From assembly GCA_025935435.1 (NCBI GenBank), contig JAICVH010000006.1:1-17402 (forward strand): a stretch of DNA of 17,402 nt, in the 5' to 3' direction. The stretch comes from Burkholderiales bacterium (GTDB lineage: Bacteria > Pseudomonadota > Gammaproteobacteria > Burkholderiales > Casimicrobiaceae). A model generated the notes under the pieces. It worked only from the letters and a program-made list of their open reading frames with translations. It was not told where the DNA came from and ran no database searches. The translations under genes and the position numbers were made by a program. Shown piece by piece: positions 7,248-14,582 of the stretch (position 1 is the first letter of the stretch; every line of letters begins with the position of its first letter).

Positions 7248-7586
7248 CTCCTCTCGTCCGTCGACGTGATCGCTGCCGGTCATGCCGCGCGATGCGAGGA
7301 GCACGACGAGGAACAGTGCCGTCGTCGCGAAGCTGATGACGATCGCCGTCAGCACGAGCGCCTGCGGCATGGGGTCGGTGTAATGCAGGAGATCGGCAGG
7401 CACGCCCGGTCGGATGACGGGCTCCTCGCCGACCGAGAGGCTGCCCATGCTGAAGATGAACAGATTGACTGCGTAAGCGAAGAGCGCGAGTCCCATGATG
7501 ACCTGGAACGTCCGCGGCCGCAGCACCAGCCAGACACCCGAGCCGCCCAGCACGCCGACGGCAACTGCAATGACGACCTCCATCAT
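7239..7586 (-). CDS. mrpC: Multisubunit Na+/H+ antiporter subunit C
   Basis: A 115-residue MrpC/MnhC/PhaC, related to NuoK of complex I, with three membrane segments. The family stretches G-x-x-L-V-L-R-x-x-x-x-(V/I)-x-x-G-L-x-L at about 17-34, N-L-x-I-F at about 41-45, and DPMPQALVLTAIVISFATTA at 71-90 are all clear. The frame is open upstream inside mrpAB, but the ATG at 7586 overlaps the mrpAB stop in an ATGA and gives normal length; the adjacent ATG at 7583 is an equal alternative. The gene ends in a run of glutamates (REEEP), and its stop begins the relay of short frames that leads to mrpD. Confidence 0.93.
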   Translation of the reverse strand: MMEVVIAVAVGVLGGSGVWLVLRPRTFQVIMGLALFAYAVNLFIFSMGSLSVGEEPVIRPGVPADLLHYTDPMPQALVLTAIVISFATTALFLVVLLASRGMTGSDHVDGREEEP

Positions 7587-10489
7587 CGACTTGGCCCCGG
7601 CTCTGGATCGTGATGCACGGTCTGGCGCCGGCTGCGGATCGACTGGTGCGCAAGCGCAATGAGGATCAACAGCGTGGAGCCGAGCACGACGGCGAATACG
7701 CCGATGTCGAAGAACGTGGCAGTCGGCAGATGCAGTTCGCCCAGTAACGGCACAACGAAATGGAATGTGTGCGACGTAAGGAACGGATAGCCCACCAGCA
7801 TTGCACCGACGCCCGTCAGCATCGCGACCGCGAGCCCGACGCCGATGAAACGCAACGGATTCAGCTCGAGATGCGCTTCGACCCACTGCGCACCCGCGAC
7901 CATGTATTGCGCAACCAGGGCGATCGCGACGACGAGGCCGGCGACGAACCCACCCCCCGGTTCGTTGTGTCCGCGCATGAACAGGTAAGCGGCGATGACG
8001 ACGGCAATCGGCAGCAGCAGCCGGACGAGCACGGCGGGCACCATCATGTAACCGAGCGCGGTATCGGTCGCCGTGCGCGGATTGACGAGATCGGTGCGCG
8101 CACGTTCGACGATGCGCTGCTGCCGCGGCACTTCGATCGCCTCGTGCGGCGGCCGGAACCGCCGGAGCAGTGCATAGACGGTCAGCGCGACGGCGCCAAG
8201 CACGCTGATTTCGCCGAGCGTGTCGAAGCCGCGGAAATCAACGAGCATCACGTTGATCACGTTGGTGCCGCCGCCTTCCGGCAGCGCGCGATCGAGGAAA
8301 AACGGCGAGATGCTGTGTGGCGCCGGGCGGGTCAGCATCGCGTAGGACAGCGCCGCCATGCCTGCGCCGGCGACGACGGCGAGGACGAAATCCCGCGCGC
8401 GCCGCAGCCGTGCCCGCACGGCGATCCGCGGATCGTCGCCGACCACGCGTTTCGGCAACCAGCGCAGCCCGAGCAGGAACAGGACGGTCGTGACGACCTC
8501 GACGACCAGTTGCGTCAGCGCCAGGTCGGGTGCCGAGAACCAGACGAACGTCATGCACACGACGAGACCGACGACGGCGAGCATCGTCAGCGATGCGAGG
8601 CGATGAAACTTCGCCTGCCACGCGGCCGCGACCGCACACACGATACCGATCACCCAGAACGCGACGATTTCGGACGACGCCGGTACCCGTGGCCGATCGC
8701 CCCACTGCAGCCCGCCCTCCCAGAGCGACGCGGTCGCGGCAAGCATCCCCAGCACGACGAGCAGCAGCATCTGCGGTTGCAGCCGGCGCGTGCCGAACGT
8801 TTCGAGACACCATCGTGCGCCGCGGTTCAGGTGAACGAGCGCGCGCTCGAACGTCGACTTGCCGTCGAGACGATCCATCAGCGGAGCGTCCCGGAAGCGT
8901 CCGACGGCAATCTGGCCGCGCAGCCACAGGTACCCGACGACGCCACCGCAGAGCGCGATCATGCTCATGAGCAGCGGCGCGTTGAAGCCATGCCACACGG
9001 CGAGGTCGTAAACAGGCATTGGCCCGCCGACGACGGGACGCGCGGCCGCCTCGAGCGCTGGCCCTATCGAACGCGCCGGAAAGATGCCGACGACGAGACA
9101 GGCGAGCACCAGCAGCTCGATTGGCACGCGCATCCAGCGGGTGGGTTCGTGCGGCTTGCGGGGGAGGTCGGTTGCGAGATCACCGAGAAAAATATCCGCG
9201 CTGAAGCGCAACGCATAGATGACGGCGAATACGCCCGCCACCGTCGCTGCCAGCGGAAGCGCCCATTCGACCCAGGGCGCCGATGAAATGAACACCGTCT
9301 CCGCGAAGAACATCTCTTTGGAGAGGAAGCCGTTCAGCAGCGGGACGCCAGCCATCGCCGCGCTCGCCACCATCGCGAGCGTCGCCGTGATGGGCATCGC
9401 CTTGTAAAGGCCATTCAACCGCGAGATGTCGCGCGTTCCCGTTTCGTGATCGATGACGCCGGCGGCCATGAACAGCGCCGCCTTGAACGTCGCGTGGTTC
9501 ATCATGTGGAACACCGCGGCGACGGCGGCGAGCGGGCTGTTGAGGCCGAGCAGCAGCGTTATCAGGCCGAGATGGCTGATCGTCGAATACGCGAGAAGTC
9601 CCTTCAGATCGCGCTGGAACATCGCCGCGTACGCGCCGATGACGAGCGTCGTCACGCCAACGCCGGTGACGACCCAGAACCACGGCGCGCTACCCGCGAG
9701 CGCAGGCCATAACCGCGCCAGCAGGAATACGCCAGCCTTCACCATCGTTGCCGAATGCAGGTACGCCGAAACCGGCGTTGGCGCGGCCATCGCATGCGGC
9801 AACCAGAAGTGGAACGGAAACTGCGCGCTCTTGGTGAACGCGCCCGCAAGGATCAGCGCGAGGACCAGCGGATAGAGCCGATGCGCCCGGATCGCGTCGC
9901 CCGCTCCGAGGACGACATCGAGGTCGTAACTTCCCACGATGCTGCCGACGACCAACATGCCGGCAAGCAGGCACAAACCGCCGGTGCCGGTGATGATCAA
10001 CGCCATGCGGGCGCCCCGGCGCGCATCGGCGCGGTGGTGCCAGTAGCCGATCAGCATGAACGAGAACAGGCTGGTCAGCTCCCAGAAGAACACGAGCGCA
10101 ATGATGTTGCCGGATACGACGAGGCCGAGCATCGAGCCCATGAACGCGAGCAGAAATGCATGGAAGCGTGGTACCGGATCTTTCGGCGACATGTAATAGC
10201 GCGCGTAGAGCGTGACCAGCAACCCGATGCCCGTCACGAGCAGCGCGAACATCCACGCGAAGCCATCGATGCGGATGACGAGATCGAGCCCGGCGCTGGG
10301 CATCCAGGTGATCCGTTCGCGGACCACACCGCCGTCCCGAACGTCGGGGAACAGCAGTACGACCGGAATCAGTGCCGCAAGCGCCACGAGTGCCGACCAC
10401 GTGGATTCCGCGTTGCGCGCGTTCGCGGGCATGAACGCGGCGACGGCGCTGCCCATGAAAGGCAACGCAAGCAGCAAGCTCAATGACAT
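7583..10489 (-). CDS. mrpA: Multisubunit Na+/H+ antiporter subunit A/B fusion
   Basis: A 968-residue membrane protein combining MrpA and MrpB, as in the PhaAB type. Residues about 1-480 are the NuoL-like antiporter part, with E137 (FFWELTS), K220 (AFTKSAQFPFHFWLPHAM), K251 (SATMVKAG) and K336 (NHATFKAAL). About 500-780 are the MrpA C-terminal region, including PDLALTQLVVEVVTT (654-668) and NVINVMLVDFRGFDTLGE (743-760), which resembles NuoJ-like parts. From about 812 to 950 is the MrpB domain, with FMRGHNEPGGGFVAGLV (837-853). The complex exchanges Na+ (or K+) for H+ at the inner membrane. The start ATG at 10489 is 27 bases past the stop of the phospholipase D gene, with no strong Shine-Dalgarno sequence. 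The stop overlaps mrpC. Confidence 0.95.
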   Translation of the reverse strand: MSLSLLLALPFMGSAVAAFMPANARNAESTWSALVALAALIPVVLLFPDVRDGGVVRERITWMPSAGLDLVIRIDGFAWMFALLVTGIGLLVTLYARYYMSPKDPVPRFHAFLLAFMGSMLGLVVSGNIIALVFFWELTSLFSFMLIGYWHHRADARRGARMALIITGTGGLCLLAGMLVVGSIVGSYDLDVVLGAGDAIRAHRLYPLVLALILAGAFTKSAQFPFHFWLPHAMAAPTPVSAYLHSATMVKAGVFLLARLWPALAGSAPWFWVVTGVGVTTLVIGAYAAMFQRDLKGLLAYSTISHLGLITLLLGLNSPLAAVAAVFHMMNHATFKAALFMAAGVIDHETGTRDISRLNGLYKAMPITATLAMVASAAMAGVPLLNGFLSKEMFFAETVFISSAPWVEWALPLAATVAGVFAVIYALRFSADIFLGDLATDLPRKPHEPTRWMRVPIELLVLACLVVGIFPARSIGPALEAAARPVVGGPMPVYDLAVWHGFNAPLLMSMIALCGGVVGYLWLRGQIAVGRFRDAPLMDRLDGKSTFERALVHLNRGARWCLETFGTRRLQPQMLLLVVLGMLAATASLWEGGLQWGDRPRVPASSEIVAFWVIGIVCAVAAAWQAKFHRLASLTMLAVVGLVVCMTFVWFSAPDLALTQLVVEVVTTVLFLLGLRWLPKRVVGDDPRIAVRARLRRARDFVLAVVAGAGMAALSYAMLTRPAPHSISPFFLDRALPEGGGTNVINVMLVDFRGFDTLGEISVLGAVALTVYALLRRFRPPHEAIEVPRQQRIVERARTDLVNPRTATDTALGYMMVPAVLVRLLLPIAVVIAAYLFMRGHNEPGGGFVAGLVVAIALVAQYMVAGAQWVEAHLELNPLRFIGVGLAVAMLTGVGAMLVGYPFLTSHTFHFVVPLLGELHLPTATFFDIGVFAVVLGSTLLILIALAHQSIRSRRQTVHHDPEPGPSR

Positions 10490-10516
10490 GGGTTCGCAGT
10501 GTAACGAACCCCGCGG

Positions 10517-11794
10517 TCACAACTGCGCGCCGAGCAGCGCGGCGGCATGCTCGATCAGCTTCTCCTGCAGCGGCCGTCGTTGCCAATCTGCGAGCGTGAT
10601 CTGTTTCGACCGACCGACGTCCTGCTCGAAGATGTCGACCTGGCGTCGTGCAAACGCGGCATCGAGAATGTTCAGGTTCGCCTCGTCGTTCAGCGAGAAC
10701 GAGCGATTGTCGAAGTTCGTCGATCCGACCGACACCCACAGCCCATCGACGATCATCACCTTGCAGTGATACATCGTCGGCTGGTATTCGAAGATCATGA
10801 CGCCGGCCTGCAACAGGTCCCCCCACGCCGCGCGCGAAGCGCGCCGCACGGTTTCAGCATCCGTGTGCTCGCCGGGCGTGATGATTCGGACGTGGACTCC
10901 CCGCCGTGCCGCCGCCACCAGCGTGCGCAGTGTCAGGTCATCGGGAACGAAGTACGCACTCGACAGTTCGATCGAACGAGCCGCTGCCGTGATCGCAAGC
11001 AGGTACATCAGGCGCATGCTTTCGCTGCCACCTTCGGGCGAACTGCTGAAGACCTGACCGCGACTTCCACCGGCGGCGTCGATCGCGGGAAAGTAGCCGG
11101 GACCGTGAAGGACGTTGCCGGTGACCTTCACCCAGTTGTCCATGAACACGGCCTGCATCTGCGCGACGACCGGCCCCTCGGCCCGAAAATGCGTATCGCG
11201 CCAGTGCGCCGGGTCCTGCGCATGGCCCGACCATTCATCGGCGATGCCGACGCCGCCGGTGAACCCGATCCTGCCGTCGACGATCAGCAACTTGCGATGC
11301 GTCCGGTTGTTCATGCGCGCGAGGTGGTACCACTTCGGCTCATGGAACCGACGCACCTCGACCCCGGCGCGCTCCATCAGCGCGAGCTGCTGCGGATCGA
11401 TCTTGTTGCTGCCGATCCAGTCGAGCAGCAGATGGACGCGCACGCCCGCGCGGGAGCGGTCGGCGAGCGCTTCCGCGAACGCCTTTCCCACCGCGCCCGA
11501 CCAGTAGATGTAACTTTCGAAACTGATCGTCGAATGCGCGCTTCGGATGGCGGCGAGCATCGACGGAAAGATTTCGTCGCCGTTGACGAGCACCTCGAAG
11601 CGATTTCCGCCAACGATCGGAGGGCCGAGCAGAACGCCCATCGCGCGCTCGAACTGCGGATCGCTGGTCGCATAGAGCCGCGCGATCTGGTGCTCGATCT
11701 CCTTCTCGCCGGTCCGGAGATTGAGCGCGACGAGACCGGCGACGACCGTGATGACGACGGCGATCGCAGCAACGACAACGTCGCGCCGCTTCAT
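10517..11794 (-). CDS. Cardiolipin synthase-like phospholipase D family protein
   Basis: A 425-residue protein of the phospholipase D superfamily with an N-terminal membrane anchor (about residues 6-25) and two HKD catalytic motifs: H166-x-K168-x4-D173 (THRKLLIVDGRIGFTGG) and H343-x-K345-x4-D350 (YHCKVMIVDGLWVSVGSTN). In this family two HKD motifs form one active site that transfers a phosphatidyl group. The layout, with G-S-(T/N)-N-F-D-x-R-S after the second motif and the acidic N-D-E-x-N region, is that of bacterial cardiolipin synthases of the ClsA/ClsB group. A membrane-bound phospholipid transphosphatidylase is therefore likely, but the substrate cannot be proven from sequence. The start is ATG at 11794, 19 bases past the ubiB stop; a longer frame from 11890 would overlap ubiB. 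Cardiolipin is known to associate with cytochrome oxidases, which fits the neighbourhood. Confidence 0.88.
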   Translation of the reverse strand: MKRRDVVVAAIAVVITVVAGLVALNLRTGEKEIEHQIARLYATSDPQFERAMGVLLGPPIVGGNRFEVLVNGDEIFPSMLAAIRSAHSTISFESYIYWSGAVGKAFAEALADRSRAGVRVHLLLDWIGSNKIDPQQLALMERAGVEVRRFHEPKWYHLARMNNRTHRKLLIVDGRIGFTGGVGIADEWSGHAQDPAHWRDTHFRAEGPVVAQMQAVFMDNWVKVTGNVLHGPGYFPAIDAAGGSRGQVFSSSPEGGSESMRLMYLLAITAAARSIELSSAYFVPDDLTLRTLVAAARRGVHVRIITPGEHTDAETVRRASRAAWGDLLQAGVMIFEYQPTMYHCKVMIVDGLWVSVGSTNFDNRSFSLNDEANLNILDAAFARRQVDIFEQDVGRSKQITLADWQRRPLQEKLIEHAAALLGAQL

Positions 11795-11813
11795 GCCGCG
11801 TCGGTCGCGAGCT

Positions 11814-13496
11814 TCAATGCCAGACGCTGCCGGCTTTTCGTCGCCGCTTCTGATCCTGCACGACGATGCTGACCAACAGCCAGCAACCACCCGCGGCGGC
11901 CGCGAGGAAGCACAGCATGGCGAGCCCCGGATAGCCGAAGATTCGGAACGAAGTCTCGACGCGCATCAGCAACGCTGCGCCGACGATCAGCGCCGCCAGG
12001 ATGATGCCCGATGCGATGCGATTCGCGACCTTCTGGAACCCTTCGACCATCACGTCCGCGTCGACGATGCGAATCCTCATCTCCAGATCGGCGTTCGTCG
12101 CGGCGTCCATCAGCTTGTTGAGCCGCGCGGGCAGGCCGCCGATGAAGTGCTTCATCTCCAGCGCGGAGGTCAGAAGATGCGTGTTCGTGACGTCGCGCTG
12201 GATGCTGCGCGTCATGATGTCGGCCGCGGCGCGCCGGATGGCCGCGTTCGGTTCGAATGCAGGATCGAGAATCTTGCCGACCTCGTCGAGCTGCAACAGC
12301 GTCTTGCCAAGCAGCGTCAGCTCGCTCGGAACGTAAAGGCCGCTCTCGCTCGCGGTCCGGTGCATGCGCAGCAGCATCGCACCAACGTTCATCTGTTTGA
12401 GGCCCGTGTCCTGCATCCGCACGACGAGCTGCGCGATGCCGCGCCGGAACAGCGGTCCGTCGAAGCGTTCGTCGCGCTCGCTCATGACGACGAGCACGTC
12501 GGCGACGTCGTCGCCCTTGCCGTCGCTCGCCGCAAGCAACACTTTCAACAGGTTTTCGCGCATCCGCGGCGTCGTCTGGCCGACCATGCCGAGGTCGAGC
12601 AGTGCGACGTGTCCGTCGTCGGTGAGAAAGACGTTGCCGGGATGTGGATCCGCATGGAACAGGCCATCGACGAGTACCTGCTTGAGATAGGCGCGGAAGA
12701 GCTGCTCGGCGAGTGCGGCGCCCTCGATCTCGAGGCGTGCGAGCGGGCCGATCGAGGTGATCTTGCGACCCTTGACGAAGTCCATCGTCAGTACGCGCCG
12801 CGAGCTGTAATCGGGCACCGGCTGCGGCACATCGATCAGCGTGAATTCCTGAAGATTGGCTCCGACGGCGATCAGGTTGCGCGCCTCCCGCTCGTAATCG
12901 AGCTCGTGCTTCAGCGCCATGCGGAATTCCTCGAGCATGTCGAGCAGCCGATAACGTCGGCCGAATTCCGTGTGTGCGTCGATGAATTCGGCGATCTGCG
13001 CCAGCACTTCGAAGTCGTCCGCGACTTGTTTGGCGATGTCGGGCCGCTGGACCTTGACGACGACGCGACGGCCGTCGCGCAAAGCCGCGCGATGCACCTG
13101 GCCGAGCGACGCAGCCGCGATCGGCTGCTGGTCGAAGCTCGAGAACGCCTTGGAGATCCGCACGCCGAGTTCGGAAGTGACGATCTCTTCGACGGCCGCG
13201 TATTCGAAAGGCTTGACGTCGTCCTGCAGGCGGGCAAGCGCCTTCAGATAGGGTTCGGGCAGAAGATCGGGCCGCGACGAAAGTATCTGTCCGAGCTTGA
13301 TGTATGTCGGCCCCATCGCTTCCAGGTCGTCCGCGAGCTGATCGGGCGGCGCCGCTGCCGGCGATGTCGTTGGAAGTTGTTCTCCGCCCAATGCAGCATC
13401 GATATCGATCGCGCTGACGAGATCCGAGCGGCCGTACTTCAGCAACAGCAGGCAGATTTCCTTGTAACGCCTGGCGTGGGAAGCGGAAATTTTCAT
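11814..13496 (-). CDS. ubiB: UbiB/ABC1/AarF family atypical kinase
   Basis: A 560-residue member of the ABC1/ADCK/UbiB family, known for a protein-kinase-like fold with ATPase activity that supports ubiquinone biosynthesis in bacteria. Family marks are visible: the K-x-G-Q motif (K67-L-G-Q70, in GPTYIKLGQILSSRPDLLP), the alanine-rich loop AAAS at 127-130, the nucleotide-binding lysine K148 (VVVKVQRP), the catalytic loop HADPHPGN (281-288) and metal-binding D301-L-G. The C-terminus has two membrane segments (about 497-512 and 523-546) and a basic tail, as in UbiB. The start ATG at 13496 gives MKISASHARRYKEI; an upstream TTG at 13535 is less likely. It opens the long run of co-directional genes, so a promoter is expected upstream. 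A related non-UbiB ABC1 paralogue remains possible. Confidence 0.85.
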   Translation of the reverse strand: MKISASHARRYKEICLLLLKYGRSDLVSAIDIDAALGGEQLPTTSPAAAPPDQLADDLEAMGPTYIKLGQILSSRPDLLPEPYLKALARLQDDVKPFEYAAVEEIVTSELGVRISKAFSSFDQQPIAAASLGQVHRAALRDGRRVVVKVQRPDIAKQVADDFEVLAQIAEFIDAHTEFGRRYRLLDMLEEFRMALKHELDYEREARNLIAVGANLQEFTLIDVPQPVPDYSSRRVLTMDFVKGRKITSIGPLARLEIEGAALAEQLFRAYLKQVLVDGLFHADPHPGNVFLTDDGHVALLDLGMVGQTTPRMRENLLKVLLAASDGKGDDVADVLVVMSERDERFDGPLFRRGIAQLVVRMQDTGLKQMNVGAMLLRMHRTASESGLYVPSELTLLGKTLLQLDEVGKILDPAFEPNAAIRRAAADIMTRSIQRDVTNTHLLTSALEMKHFIGGLPARLNKLMDAATNADLEMRIRIVDADVMVEGFQKVANRIASGIILAALIVGAALLMRVETSFRIFGYPGLAMLCFLAAAAGGCWLLVSIVVQDQKRRRKAGSVWH

Positions 13497-13540
13497 TGGG
13501 AGCGCGGCGGGCGTCCTGGTTGATGCAGCCGACAACGAAG

Positions 13541-13570
13541 GCGCGAACGCATACTATGCAATTTGCGCGC
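13541..13570 (-). promoter_or_regulatory. Imperfect palindrome with a possible -10 element upstream of ubiB
   Basis: On the minus strand, about 50-70 bases before the ubiB start, lies the perfect inverted repeat GCATA-G-TATGC, flanked by GCGCAAA on one side and TTCGCGC on the other, which are near complements. It is the only AT-rich spot in the 140-base gap, and TAGTAT could serve as a -10 element, though no convincing -35 is present at the right spacing. It may be an operator or promoter for the long operon. This is pattern reading only. Confidence 0.3.
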
Positions 13571-13602
13571 CGAGTCGTCACAGGCATCACGGCGCGCCGC
13601 CA

Positions 13603-13629
13603 TCGAAGCGTCGTTGCGTCGACGCTCGA
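13603..13629 (-). terminator. Hairpin just after the DUF3301 gene
   Basis: On the minus strand, starting about 8 bases after the DUF3301 stop, AGCGTCG and CGACGCT form a 7-base stem around a 6-base loop, extended by three more pairs past a single bulged base. There is no T-run after it, so it is not a standard Rho-independent terminator. It may slow or partly end transcription before ubiB, or be chance in GC-rich DNA. Confidence 0.3.
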
Positions 13630-13636
13630 TAGCGAT

Positions 13637-13954
13637 TCACGGTGCGGCACCCGAACCAAGGTCGAGCGCGGTAACGCCGGCCGCGACGAGCGTGATCGAC
13701 CCGTCGAGTCGATTGTGCCCAGTGTCGCTGTACTGGAATTCGTAGCGTCGCTGCAGGCGGATGCGGCCGTCGTCACCGCGAACCGGCCGCACGGACCGGA
13801 GCGACACCGTGTCGTCGAGGAACAGGAAACCGCGTCGCTCGCATGCCGCGCGCATGGCCGTATTGGCCTGCTCGCGAGCGCGAAGCGTGTCCCATACGAG
13901 CCAACACGCCGCTAACGCGACCAGGATTGCAACGATTTCCGGCAACCCGATCAT
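13637..13954 (-). CDS. DUF3301 family membrane-anchored protein
   Basis: A 105-residue protein with one N-terminal membrane segment (about 4-23, ending WLVWDTLRARE) followed by a soluble part. The pattern W-D-x-L-R-A-R-E-x-A, then R-A-A-C-E-R-R-G-x-x-F-L-D-D-T-V-S-L-R, then R-Y-E-F-x-Y-S-D-T-G-x-N-R-x-x-G-S-I is characteristic of the DUF3301 family, found in beta- and gammaproteobacteria. No function is known to me. The ATG at 13954 gives the normal family length. It lies 58 bases after the lipoprotein gene and 140 before ubiB, so it probably belongs to the upstream group rather than the bioenergetics operon. Confidence 0.85.
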   Translation of the reverse strand: MIGLPEIVAILVALAACWLVWDTLRAREQANTAMRAACERRGFLFLDDTVSLRSVRPVRGDDGRIRLQRRYEFQYSDTGHNRLDGSITLVAAGVTALDLGSGAAP

Positions 13955-14012
13955 GGCGCAACGGCGTCTGCGGCCGGTCGCGCACCGCGTCGTGGGCCGA
14001 GCGCAGCGCGCG

Positions 14013-14519
14013 TCAGTTCACGATCCAGGGATCGAGCGGCGGCACGGCCGGCGTGCCGTCCAGGTGAATAGCGTATTCGTATTCGCCGGGGGTCCGCTGA
14101 TTCATGCAGGCGTATCGATTGCCGGCTGCTTCTGCATGACAGCGGAATACAGCGCGGCCCGCGCTGGTCTTGAACGCGACGCCGTCGCTCGCGGCGAACC
14201 TGTAGTTCTGACCGGGCTTGTTGTCGATGATCCATACGACGTCGTTCCCGCGCGCATGGACGTGCGGATGATCGACGCTCGCCCTGCAGGCACCGGCGCA
14301 GTCGACGGTTACGATGACGCGGCACTGCTGCGCGCTGTTGCACACGAGATCACGCGGGTCGCCGCCGCGGGGTGGAGACGCACAGGCCGCGAGCAGTCCG
14401 AGCGCCGCCACGGACGTCAGGACGGCGGCGCGCCGCAGGTCATGAGCGTTTGCTGGAGCCTGCCGCAGTTCGCGCCCGCTCATCGCAGCACGCGTCGCAT
14501 TCCTGGATCCCATGAGCAT
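14013..14519 (-). CDS. Cysteine-rich small lipoprotein, function unknown
   Basis: A 168-residue protein. The start is set at ATG 14519 because GGGAG lies five bases before it, the clearest ribosome binding site in the window; an upstream ATG at 14573 lacks this. A signal peptide with lipobox LLAAC follows a basic N-terminal region (cleavage around residue 46-47), so the mature part is likely lipid-anchored. The mature domain has six further cysteines (DLVCN, QQCRV, VDCAGAC, FRCHAE, YACMN) which could form three disulfides, an HPHVHARGN stretch and a C-terminus ending PLDPWIVN. I do not recognise the family. The histidines and cysteines leave metal binding open, but nothing proves it. Confidence 0.8.
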   Translation of the reverse strand: MLMGSRNATRAAMSGRELRQAPANAHDLRRAAVLTSVAALGLLAACASPPRGGDPRDLVCNSAQQCRVIVTVDCAGACRASVDHPHVHARGNDVVWIIDNKPGQNYRFAASDGVAFKTSAGRAVFRCHAEAAGNRYACMNQRTPGEYEYAIHLDGTPAVPPLDPWIVN

Positions 14520-14582
14520 GACTTCTCCCGATGACTTGGCGCGGATTGGTCGCGCAATTCGCTTCTCGATCATACCGTTTCG

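Noticed and set aside
7587..7886. Upstream extension of mrpC inside mrpAB
   Set aside because: The extra residues are arginine-rich and not MrpC-like; the ATG overlapping the mrpAB stop gives the normal family length.
7760..9286. A 508-codon plus-strand frame opposite mrpAB
   Set aside because: Composition is dominated by R, D, H, E and Q with no hydrophobic core; it mirrors the third-position GC bias of the real minus-strand gene.
11721..13523. A 600-codon open frame on the plus strand opposite ubiB
   Set aside because: It is antisense to a gene with clear kinase motifs. Its product is rich in R, D, E, H and A without recognisable domains, as expected for a shadow frame in GC-rich coding DNA.
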